The translations under genes and the position numbers were made by a program. Positions 1 to 5,054 of a stretch of 5,147 nucleotides of DNA are shown here, piece after piece (position 1 is the stretch's first letter; each line of letters opens with the position of its first letter). The stretch is from Spirochaetales bacterium (GTDB lineage: Bacteria > Spirochaetota > Spirochaetia > Sphaerochaetales > Sphaerochaetaceae). The stretch covers positions 1-5,147 of the forward strand of contig JAGCUM010000114.1 of NCBI GenBank assembly GCA_017962865.1. Reading direction: 5' to 3'. The notes under the pieces were generated by a model. That model was not told where the DNA came from. It made no database searches and saw only the letters and a list, made by a program, of their open reading frames with translations.

Positions 1-1074
1 AACGGAGACATCCTCCTGCTTTCCAACCAGATGGGAGACATTCTGGACCGCTTCGAGCTGGATGATGACCGCTTTGAGGACAAGAGCATCTGGCATGCCC
101 ACAACTGCGTGGAAGGTTTCGGAAAGGCACACTTTCTGTTCCAGCTCCTGTACTACACCCTCAGCGGAATTGCTCCTTTCCAAAGCCCGGAGGTCCGCGA
201 GTACAAGTTCAGGGCCCTGCCGCTCGAGTTTCTTTTCCCGCCGACCTGCCCTGCCTCACCGATTTTCAGGACAATCGACAGAGCCATTTCGGATGACAAG
301 AAGTTCCAGTTCACAGTCAGGCACCCGTTCTCGTTCTTCCGCGAAACACTGGAGAAGCTTTCAGAGTTCGACATGGCGTCCCTGGTGCCCGGAGAGAACC
401 CTGCCCTCGAGCAGTACAGGGCCAGAATCAAAAAGGGAGCGGAGCGAAGATCGTTCTTCAGACGCAAGGGCACGAAAGTCACTTTGATATCCGTAGCTTC
501 GGCAATAGTTATTGCAATTGCAGTGTTCTACGTCTATCGGGCCGTCAAACCGCCCAAGACAAAGGATCTCAACGAGACCCAGATTATCCAGTGGTACTAC
601 GATGCAATCACCAATATTGATTTGGCGGCAATGGACGAACCGCTTCGCAACGGCTACAACAGCCCGGACCTTGTCGAGGTCTCCAGCCTCTATGTTACAA
701 GCTCCTATCAGAAGGCCTACGGCGGACAGTCCAACATAATCAATCCCAATACCTGGATTGCCTCCGGAATGGGAAATCTTCCTGAGTACGCCCTGGTCTA
801 CGGAGCAACGGACGTGCAGGTCGAGCAGCTTTCCAAGGATGTCTACAGAGCCTATGTGACCTTCTGGTCATCGGAGAATGCCTCGGATGACCGAAACGAC
901 CTTCTTGTCGAAGAAGGCATGGAGGTCTACAGATATCTGATGGTAGTTGACTTCACCTTCCGCTCACGCGGCTACTGGCGCGAGATTTCCAAGATCGAGA
1001 ATGTAAGTTCCGAACTCGTACAGCAGATTCACGTCGATTACATCACGCAAGAAAACAATCAAGGCAATCTTTGA
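1..1074 (+). CDS. Protein kinase-like, single-pass membrane protein with extracytoplasmic C-terminal domain (5' partial)
   Basis: The frame is already open at base 1, so the gene starts upstream. The ATG at 31 has no Shine-Dalgarno sequence and is probably internal. The visible part is 357 residues; numbering below counts from that Met. Residues 1-115 resemble the end of a Ser/Thr kinase fold: a GDILLLSN-like strand, then a helix reading LLYYTLSGIAPF (compare the LLYELLTGxxPF helix of Hanks-type kinases), then a final helical part. The catalytic HRD and DFG motifs would lie outside the window, so activity cannot be judged. A basic stretch (RRSFFRRK, 139-146) precedes one transmembrane helix at about 150-169, implying a cytoplasmic N-terminus and an external C-terminus of about 175 residues. 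That part (WYYDAI..., DVYRAYVTFW, GYWREISKIE) looks like an NTF2-like alpha+beta fold, which is inference. It is the only plus-strand gene and its last 32 nt overlap the 3' end of miaA. The reading frame is secure; the family call is moderate. Confidence 0.8.
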   Translation, partial: NGDILLLSNQMGDILDRFELDDDRFEDKSIWHAHNCVEGFGKAHFLFQLLYYTLSGIAPFQSPEVREYKFRALPLEFLFPPTCPASPIFRTIDRAISDDKKFQFTVRHPFSFFRETLEKLSEFDMASLVPGENPALEQYRARIKKGAERRSFFRRKGTKVTLISVASAIVIAIAVFYVYRAVKPPKTKDLNETQIIQWYYDAITNIDLAAMDEPLRNGYNSPDLVEVSSLYVTSSYQKAYGGQSNIINPNTWIASGMGNLPEYALVYGATDVQVEQLSKDVYRAYVTFWSSENASDDRNDLLVEEGMEVYRYLMVVDFTFRSRGYWREISKIENVSSELVQQIHVDYITQENNQGNL

Positions 1075-2008
1075 GTTCTGATCTGTCCTCTGCGTCTATC
1101 CACCTGACATCGGCAAAGCTTCTGAAGAACGTCATCTGTCTCTTTGCATAGTGAATAGAATTCATGCATATCTTTTCCCTGATTGAAGCTATCTCGTCAC
1201 TTCCCAGGGAGGAGAGCTCTCTCTTCTGCTTCTGGGTATCCTCATCGAAGAGAATGTCCATGAACTCGCGGTAGCCTATGCCCTGCATGCTCTGCCATGA
1301 AGGATTTGCTCCCATTCTGATCAGCTTATCGATCTCATCGATGAGGCCCTCATCGAACATGATGTCCACACGCTCGCGGATTCGTGCATTCAGGATCTCC
1401 TTGGGTCTGAAAAGACCGATCGAGAGGATCTGCATGTTGTTTCTGGGCGTCGTGGGAAGGGCAAAGCTTGAAAGCGGTTTTCCACTTGTGCGGTAGACCT
1501 CGATGGCTCTGGAAATCCTGTAGATGTCGTTGACGTTTATGCGCTCGGCGGAAACCGGGTCCACTATCTTCAGATAGTCATGGGCCTTCTGCAGACCCTG
1601 GTCGCGGATGAAAAGCTCAACGCTGTGTCTTGTCTCGGGATCCGACTGCGGAGCTTCTGACAGCCCGTACATGAAGTGTTTGAAATAGAAGGCGGTCCCG
1701 CCCGAGATAACGGGAAGTTTTCCCCTGCCCCAGATTTCCCTGCAGGCCTGATCGCCAAGGTTTATGAAGGAAGCGACGTTGTAGGTCTCCCATGGGTCGA
1801 GGATGTCTATCAGATGGTGGGGAATGCGGTCGGTGATGTCCTTGGTCGCCTTGGCAGAGCCTATGTCCAGATGCCTGTAGACCTGAACCGAATCGGCATT
1901 GACGACTTCACCGGTGTCGGAGAAAAAATCAAACAGCAGTCGGGTCTTGCCCACTGCTGTCGGACCGAAGAGAAAAACGGCTTTGTTGTTAAAGCCTGAA
2001 GGACTCAC
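1043..2008 (-). CDS. miaA: tRNA dimethylallyltransferase (tRNA A37 N6-isopentenyltransferase)
   Basis: MiaA moves the dimethylallyl group from DMAPP to N6 of A37 in tRNAs reading UNN codons, which steadies codon pairing; it is a cytoplasmic enzyme. The 321 residues match the family length. A P-loop (GPTAVGKT, 15-22) is followed by DSVQVYRHLDIGSAK (39-53, the DSxxxYxxxDIGTAK block), PHHLIDILDP (63-72), GGTAFYFK (103-110), the RISRAIEVYRTSGKPLS block (164-180) and, near the C-terminus, GIGYREF and YAKRQMTFFR, the usual signature of the tRNA-binding end. The start is GTG, inside a GTGA overlap with the rpoZ stop. Only a weak AGAGG sits next to it, with too short a spacing for a good ribosome site, so translation is probably coupled to rpoZ. 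It shares the rpoZ promoter. The 3' end overlaps the convergent kinase-like gene by 32 nt and no terminator hairpin is evident there. The identification is firm. Confidence 0.97.
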   Translation of the reverse strand: MSPSGFNNKAVFLFGPTAVGKTRLLFDFFSDTGEVVNADSVQVYRHLDIGSAKATKDITDRIPHHLIDILDPWETYNVASFINLGDQACREIWGRGKLPVISGGTAFYFKHFMYGLSEAPQSDPETRHSVELFIRDQGLQKAHDYLKIVDPVSAERINVNDIYRISRAIEVYRTSGKPLSSFALPTTPRNNMQILSIGLFRPKEILNARIRERVDIMFDEGLIDEIDKLIRMGANPSWQSMQGIGYREFMDILFDEDTQKQKRELSSLGSDEIASIREKICMNSIHYAKRQMTFFRSFADVRWIDAEDRSELKDCLDCFLA

Positions 2009-2205
2009 GCCTCTGGGAGGTTGTACTCCACCTCGTCGTTGAGGACTCTTGCCAGAACGTCGGAGACGATCTTCTCCTTGTTCTTGTCGAGCTCCTCGAC
2101 CTCGGCCTTGTTGGAAGCGACCCTGTCGGCCTCTCTGATGGCCACGCAGGTCAGTTCGTAGACGTTAGCGTCCTTGTCAATCAATGTATCAAGTGGAATG
2201 CTCAA
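2005..2205 (-). CDS. rpoZ: DNA-directed RNA polymerase subunit omega
   Basis: Omega is the small subunit that helps the beta' subunit fold and join the RNA polymerase core. The 66 residues fit the short omega proteins. The pattern LIDKDANVYELTCVAIREA (8-26) corresponds to the conserved 'hxxxxNRFxLVxxAxxRA' helix of RpoZ, and the tail KEKIVSDVLARVLNDEVEY matches the 'kxxxxALrEI..G.I/v.y' end. The start is TTG: no ATG or GTG is available in frame, and a strong GGAGGAG (2213-2219) lies exactly 7 nt upstream of it, which settles the choice. The stop codon overlaps the miaA GTG start in a 4-nt GTGA junction, so the two genes form a coupled pair behind the promoter at 2238-2266. The protein is short and divergent from the E. 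coli form, so the call rests on the motif, length and charge pattern. Confidence 0.88.
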   Translation of the reverse strand: MSIPLDTLIDKDANVYELTCVAIREADRVASNKAEVEELDKNKEKIVSDVLARVLNDEVEYNLPEA

Positions 2206-2212
2206 GGTGATT

Positions 2213-2219
2213 CTCCTCC
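2213..2219 (-). promoter_or_regulatory. Ribosome-binding site of rpoZ (fixes the TTG start)
   Basis: On the minus strand the sequence reads GGAGGAG followed by a 7-nt spacer and TTG. This is the strongest Shine-Dalgarno match in the 84-nt gap, and there is no competing ATG or GTG, so it determines the unusual TTG start of the omega subunit gene. Confidence 0.85.
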
Positions 2220-2237
2220 AAATTTCGATGCAAAGTG

Positions 2238-2266
2238 AATATAACAGTTTTATTTACAAGTGTAAA
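2238..2266 (-). promoter_or_regulatory. Sigma-70-type promoter for rpoZ-miaA, extended -10
   Basis: The minus strand shows TTTACA (2266-2261, 5 of 6 matches to TTGACA), a spacer of exactly 17 nt (2260-2244) and TATATT (2243-2238, 5 of 6 matches to TATAAT). The spacer ends in TGT, so the -10 also carries the extended TGn element. It lies 19 nt upstream of the rpoZ Shine-Dalgarno sequence, which would give a short leader of roughly 25-30 nt. The surrounding DNA is much richer in A and T than the genes on either side. This is the best promoter seen in the window. Confidence 0.85.
2253..2266. promoter_or_regulatory. Perfect palindrome over the rpoZ -35 box (possible operator)
   Basis: TTTACA-AG-TGTAAA is a perfect 6-2-6 inverted repeat, and one arm is the -35 hexamer itself, so a protein bound here would cover the promoter. 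The core TACAnnTGTA is the pattern known for CopY/BlaI/MecI-family repressors. No such regulator is in the window, so a link to that family is only a suggestion; the palindrome itself is read directly. Confidence 0.45.
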
Positions 2267-2277
2267 GATTAGCTCGG

Positions 2278-2292
2278 TGACACTTTGTGTCA
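2278..2292. repeat. Perfect inverted repeat at the end of the CMP kinase gene, upstream of the rpoZ promoter
   Basis: TGACAC-TTT-GTGTCA is a perfect 6-3-6 inverted repeat. Its outermost minus-strand bases include the kinase stop codon TGA (2292-2290). It ends 11 bp upstream of the rpoZ -35 box, so it could be an activator or repressor site. It could also form a small hairpin at the mRNA 3' end, but no T-run follows it on the minus strand, so it is not a standard terminator. Confidence 0.5.
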
Positions 2293-2808
2293 TTTTGCCT
2301 TGGGCAGTGCCTCGATGATCAGATCGACAATCTGCTCCGGAGTCTTTCCCTCGGTGTCTATCACAAGGTCTGCCTGGCTGGTATCGTTGTTGTCGATGCC
2401 GTAGATGCGACCGTAGCGCTCGGTGTCATGCCCGTCGCGCTCGCGGGTCTGGGCCAGTCTCTGCTCGAGCGTTCCGCCTTCGCGGTTGGTGATTCTTCTT
2501 GCCCTCTCGCTGTCCGATGCCAGAAGGTAGACCTTGAAATCGGCATCCTTGAGCATCCAGATGGCAAGCCTTGAACCCAGGACGCAGTTCTCCTCGGCCA
2601 TGGCCATCTCGACCTGACGTCTGTCGAGCTCCTTGTCGATGTTGTCATCCCTGTTGGCAAGGGCGCAGAAGTCCCAGAAATCCATGTTCCTCTCGACAGC
2701 CATCTGGCGGAAGGTAAAGTTGATCATGGGATAACCGAGCTTCTTAGCAAGAAGCGTGGAAACCGTGGTGTTGCCGCAGCCGCTCTTTCCCGAAACAGCA
2801 ATTCTCAT
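2290..2808 (-). CDS. Archaeal-type (d)CMP kinase (cytidylate kinase-like P-loop NMP kinase)
   Basis: This type of enzyme phosphorylates CMP or dCMP with ATP, for nucleotide salvage and CTP/dCTP supply. The 172 residues are the compact size of the archaeal-type Cmk rather than the ~225 of the usual bacterial Cmk. The features run in order: P-loop region GKSGCGNTT (7-15); DKELDRR (58-64) and VLGSRLAIWML (76-86), matching the CMP-binding 'DkkiDrR ... VLESRLAGW' block; VYLLASDSERARRITNREG (93-111), with the LID arginines; and YGRIYGIDNNDTSQADLVIDT (132-152), matching the 'RYkeiYGIDidDlSiYDLVIdT' C-terminal block. One point is odd: the P-loop residue normally Lys is Asn13 (codon AAC), while Lys8 sits earlier in the loop. 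The start ATG is preceded by AAGGAG, 10 nt away. It follows yicC after 116 nt. The family assignment is strong; catalytic competence is uncertain because of Asn13. The symbol cmk would fit if activity is confirmed. Confidence 0.88.
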   Translation of the reverse strand: MRIAVSGKSGCGNTTVSTLLAKKLGYPMINFTFRQMAVERNMDFWDFCALANRDDNIDKELDRRQVEMAMAEENCVLGSRLAIWMLKDADFKVYLLASDSERARRITNREGGTLEQRLAQTRERDGHDTERYGRIYGIDNNDTSQADLVIDTEGKTPEQIVDLIIEALPKAK

Positions 2809-2924
2809 TGTGTGTGTTCTCCTTATCTCTACGATTCGGCGGCAAGTCCTAGAAGTAAGCGCGGGACAGTGCTATCTGCACGGCCCAAGCGAAACGACAA
2901 CGGAATTGCACCGAAGCATCTGCC
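2809..2924. other. 116-nt gap between yicC and the CMP kinase gene, nothing firm
   Basis: Apart from the kinase ribosome-binding site (AAGGAG at about 2819-2824, minus strand), nothing clear is present. There is no U-tailed hairpin ending the yicC transcript and no good -35/-10 pair for the kinase gene. The strongest small structure is GTGC-TATCT-GCAC at 2869-2881. Reading through the yicC TAG stop stays open for 31 codons, but codon choice there (CTA, TTA, TTG, TCG) differs from the neighbouring genes, so it looks non-coding. The gap probably carries a read-through leader for the kinase gene. Confidence 0.5.
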
Positions 2925-3803
2925 CTATTCGATGTTGCGTATTTGTTCGCGGATGTTCTCGAGGGCATCCTTCATATTGACGACCTCGAAATTGACCTCG
3001 ACCATCTGGCTCTTGGAACCGATGGTGTTGATTTCCCTGTTCATCTCCTGCCCCAAAAAGTCCATGCGCTTTCCCACCGGCTCGCTGCTGGAAAGCAGCT
3101 TTCTGAACTCGGCGATGTGGGCACCCAGACGGACCGTCTCCTCGTTGATGGTGTAGCGGTTGAGCATGACTGCAACTTCGGTGAGGATGCGGTTCTCGTC
3201 GTAGTTCTGGTCACCCAGCATCTCGTGGATGCGGTCGGTCAGGTTCCTGCGGATCATGGCCTCGAGGGTAGAAACATTGGCCTTGACGTTCTCAAGCGAG
3301 GCTGCGATGCTCTCGAGCTTGGAAGAAAGGTCCTTTCTGGTAATCTCTCCCTCGCGCTCCTTGGCCTGGTCGAACTGCTTCATCACTTCGGCAGAACAAT
3401 AGTCCAAACCATCTCTATAGCTATCGATTCCATCGGTTCTGATGCTTGAGAGAACACCGTCCTGGGAAATCACATCTGCCATATTGAGGTTGATGTCCAC
3501 GCCCTTTTCCTTGGCGATTCCCTTAATTTTCAGGATGGCATCCAGGTAAGCCTCGGCTGCCTTGGTGTCCACGCTGACGTCCACATTGCTCTTGATGTTC
3601 TTGACCTTGACCGAGATGTCGATGTGACCTCTCTGGGCATGGGCCTTGACGGTCTCGGTGATCTCGCTCTCGTAGGCAGAAAGATACTGCGGGGCAAAGT
3701 AGCTGATTTCAAGATATCTGTTGTTGTAGCTCTTGAGCTCCATCGTCATGAGATAGTTCTCGTTCTGGAACTCTGCATAGCCGTAGGCGGTCATGCTCTT
3801 CAT
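2925..3803 (-). CDS. yicC: YicC/YloC-family endoribonuclease
   Basis: The YicC family was long known only as stress-induced or stationary-phase proteins and is now described as RNA-binding endoribonucleases taking part in RNA turnover; the action is cytoplasmic. The 292 residues agree with the usual ~290. The N-terminal domain begins MKSMTAYGYAEF (family: SMTaYgr), followed by ELKSYNNRYLEISYF (22-36, compare 'E.rSvNqRYLe...R.P') and RGHIDISVKVK. The middle (about 150-215) is helical and probably coiled-coil. The C-terminal domain holds the most conserved stretch, GKRMDFLGQEMNREINTIGSKS followed by KDALENIREQIRNIE, nearly the same as other YicC proteins. The ATG start is supported by GGAGG, 7 nt upstream. 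A terminator-like hairpin lies immediately before that ribosome site, so expression probably depends on read-through from the Zn-ribbon gene or on a promoter inside it. Confidence 0.96.
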   Translation of the reverse strand: MKSMTAYGYAEFQNENYLMTMELKSYNNRYLEISYFAPQYLSAYESEITETVKAHAQRGHIDISVKVKNIKSNVDVSVDTKAAEAYLDAILKIKGIAKEKGVDINLNMADVISQDGVLSSIRTDGIDSYRDGLDYCSAEVMKQFDQAKEREGEITRKDLSSKLESIAASLENVKANVSTLEAMIRRNLTDRIHEMLGDQNYDENRILTEVAVMLNRYTINEETVRLGAHIAEFRKLLSSSEPVGKRMDFLGQEMNREINTIGSKSQMVEVNFEVVNMKDALENIREQIRNIE

Positions 3804-3817
3804 TGCTCTTCCTCCAG

Positions 3818-3842
3818 AAAAAATCAGGCCCTCGACGGGGCC
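3818..3842 (-). terminator. Rho-independent terminator after the Zn-ribbon gene, in the yicC leader
   Basis: On the minus strand the sequence reads GGCCC (3842-3838), a 6-nt loop, GGGCC (3831-3827), then TGA and six T (3823-3818). The 5-bp stem is all G-C, and a further A-T pair can form if one G is bulged. The T-run begins 3 nt after the stem, which is slightly loose for a strong terminator, so partial read-through is likely. The yicC Shine-Dalgarno sequence begins only 2 nt after the T-run. Confidence 0.7.
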
Positions 3843-3863
3843 CTCAACAAAAAGAAACGGTTA

Positions 3864-4028
3864 TTACTTGGAAAGCTTGGCCTTGCACTGCTTGCAGACC
3901 TTCTTGGTCTCTCCGTCGACTGTTGCCTCGTAGATGACCTTGATGCCTTCTCTCTTGCAGACCGGACATGTTCCGCGTCCCTTGAGCGGAGTCTCGTACA
4001 AACCTGTTCCTCTATGTGCCTTTGACAT
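3864..4028 (-). CDS. 54-residue basic Zn-ribbon protein, function unknown
   Basis: This small gene reads from ATG (4028-4026) to a double stop TAATAA (3866-3861). The protein starts MSKAHRGTGLYE and carries two cysteine pairs, C21-P-V-C24 and C45-K-Q-C48, separated by 20 residues. This is the layout of a zinc ribbon. It is strongly basic: 10 Lys and 3 Arg against 5 acidic residues. The size, the charge and the CxxC pairs suggest RNA, ribosome or nucleic-acid contact, similar in style to small ribosomal zinc-ribbon proteins, but I do not recognise a characterised family. The start is supported by AGGAG 7 nt upstream, a TTGACA-type promoter within the preceding 60 nt and a terminator just after the gene. 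These make it a well-formed, probably well-expressed, transcription unit. Codon use is like its neighbours. The coding call is strong; the function is open. Confidence 0.88.
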   Translation of the reverse strand: MSKAHRGTGLYETPLKGRGTCPVCKREGIKVIYEATVDGETKKVCKQCKAKLSK

Positions 4029-4056
4029 ATTGCAGCTCCTTATATGTTAAATCCTG

Positions 4057-4088
4057 ATTATATTACATTTCACAGAAAGCCTTGTCAA
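4057..4088 (-). promoter_or_regulatory. Promoter of the Zn-ribbon gene (TTGACA type)
   Basis: The minus strand has a perfect -35 TTGACA (4088-4083), which begins directly after the TGA stop of the outer-membrane gene. Two overlapping -10 choices follow: TAATAT (4065-4060) at the ideal 17-nt spacing, with 4 of 6 matches, or a perfect TATAAT (4062-4057) at a long 20-nt spacing. An A/T-rich stretch then leads to the AGGAG ribosome site. The -35 match and location make a promoter likely; which -10 is used cannot be told from sequence. Confidence 0.72.
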
Positions 4089-5054
4089 TCAGAACAGGAC
4101 CGTCATGAAGGCATCCATGCTCACAGGTCCGCCCACCGGGATTTCGGCATTGAGCGCGAACTCGAGCTTTCTGATCACAAGTCCGATTCCCGCGGTGATC
4201 TCACCGTGCCCCATATCCGAGAAAAGCGCCTTGTAGCCTCCCCTGACGGAGATGCTCGAGTCCCTGACCAGGCGCAGTTTGATTTCCGATGCGGCCTTGA
4301 AGGTCCTTACAGGGGCATTGAACAATCCGTTTGCCTCCAGCGCAACGCTGTAGATGAGCTGGTTGGCCCTTCCGCGGGAGGAATACTCATTGCGTTCCCA
4401 GTACAGTCCGATACCGGTATCGGCAAACAGAGATCTCCAGCTGAACGTCGTCTGGGCTCCGTCCTTGTCCAGGACGTTGTCCAGAAGCACTCCCGCGGAG
4501 AACTGACCGAACTTGAGCATCAGTCCGGCATCGACCTGGATGTATTCGGAGTTCACCACCCTGTCGTACGGGGCGAAGATGCTCTGGATCGGGAAGTCCA
4601 CGATGCGCTGCATGGGCACGTTCAGACGTTGCTGGCTGCTTCCGCCGAAGATTCCCAGTCCGACGCTTATGAATCTGTAGCCGTAACCGAGACTGACGTT
4701 CAGCGTCGTGTGCTGGTAGAGATCCACGTTGCCGGTATCATCCCTGAAGTTGTCGGACCGGAACGAAAGATCGATGCCCATGGCAATCAGGTCGGCGACG
4801 AACAGGGCGTTGACATCCGACTGCGGCAGATAGGGCATGGACGAAACGCCCAGGGTATCCGAAAGCCTTCCGCGTATGGCGAACGTGTACTTGGGTTCAT
4901 CGAAGAAGACCGCAGCCGGGTTCCGGTAGCTTTGCATGTTGGATCCGGACACGCCTATGCCCACGTCAGCCATGGCCGAAAGCCTCGGGTCCACGGCAAA
5001 AAGTGCACTCAGCACGATGAGGCTCAGAATTAGGACAGCAAGGGCCTTCTTCAC
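4089..5054 (-). CDS. Outer-membrane beta-barrel protein, FadL/PorV/UPF0164-like
   Basis: The 321-residue product begins with a textbook signal peptide: MKK, a Leu/Ile/Val-rich core, then SALFA before VDP, so cleavage after about residue 20 is expected. The mature part starts with a region containing SYRNPAAVFF, similar to the N-terminal NPA motif of FadL/PorV-type barrels. Alternating hydrophobic strands follow (VSLGYGYRFISVGLGIFGG, DAGLMLKFGQFSAGVLLDNV, EITAGIGLVIRKLEFALNAEI), and the chain ends in Phe (MTVLF), the usual C-terminal signal for barrel assembly. It should sit in the outer membrane; a role in hydrophobic solute uptake or in secretion (PorV-like) is a family-level guess. The start is GTG, the only ATG, GTG or TTG between the window edge and the signal peptide. 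It overlaps a possible upstream stop as GTGA and has only a weak GGAAG, pointing to translational coupling. The gene ends just before the promoter of the Zn-ribbon gene. Confidence 0.85.
   Translation of the reverse strand: MKKALAVLILSLIVLSALFAVDPRLSAMADVGIGVSGSNMQSYRNPAAVFFDEPKYTFAIRGRLSDTLGVSSMPYLPQSDVNALFVADLIAMGIDLSFRSDNFRDDTGNVDLYQHTTLNVSLGYGYRFISVGLGIFGGSSQQRLNVPMQRIVDFPIQSIFAPYDRVVNSEYIQVDAGLMLKFGQFSAGVLLDNVLDKDGAQTTFSWRSLFADTGIGLYWERNEYSSRGRANQLIYSVALEANGLFNAPVRTFKAASEIKLRLVRDSSISVRGGYKALFSDMGHGEITAGIGLVIRKLEFALNAEIPVGGPVSMDAFMTVLF

Noticed and set aside
31..33. ATG at 31 as the true start of the kinase-like gene
   Set aside because: No Shine-Dalgarno sequence precedes it, and the frame continues upstream with kinase-like residues, so the start is outside the window.
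62..487. A 141-codon Ser/Arg-rich open frame inside the kinase-like gene
   Set aside because: It is a +1 shadow frame with low-complexity Ser/Arg content and no ribosome site; the other frame has the transmembrane helix and folded-domain pattern.
2253..2286. A divergent promoter reading rightward, using TTTACA at 2253-2258
   Set aside because: No -10-like hexamer lies 16-18 nt downstream on the plus strand (the region is GGTGACAC), and no plus-strand gene follows.
2278..2292. A terminator for the CMP kinase gene at the TGACAC/GTGTCA repeat
   Set aside because: The stem is only 6 bp with a 3-nt loop and no T-run follows it on the minus strand. It fits a protein-binding site better.
2809..2924. 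A structured regulatory RNA or riboswitch in the yicC-kinase gap
   Set aside because: Only one 4-bp hairpin (GTGC/GCAC) is visible and no known riboswitch core or terminator/anti-terminator pair could be read.
2832..2927. Readthrough of the yicC TAG stop giving a 31-residue extension
   Set aside because: The yicC protein already ends at the family's usual C-terminus (REQIRNIE). Codon use in the extension differs from the neighbouring genes, so the open stretch is probably chance.
2943..3449. A 168-codon open frame on the plus strand opposite yicC
   Set aside because: It lies entirely within the well-conserved yicC gene, has no ribosome site, and is the antisense shadow of yicC codons.
4044..5033. 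A 329-codon open frame on the plus strand opposite the outer-membrane gene
   Set aside because: It mirrors the minus-strand gene, has no ribosome-binding site, and its product is His/Arg/Asp-rich with no fold-like pattern, whereas the opposite strand has a signal peptide and barrel features. It is a by-product of codon bias.
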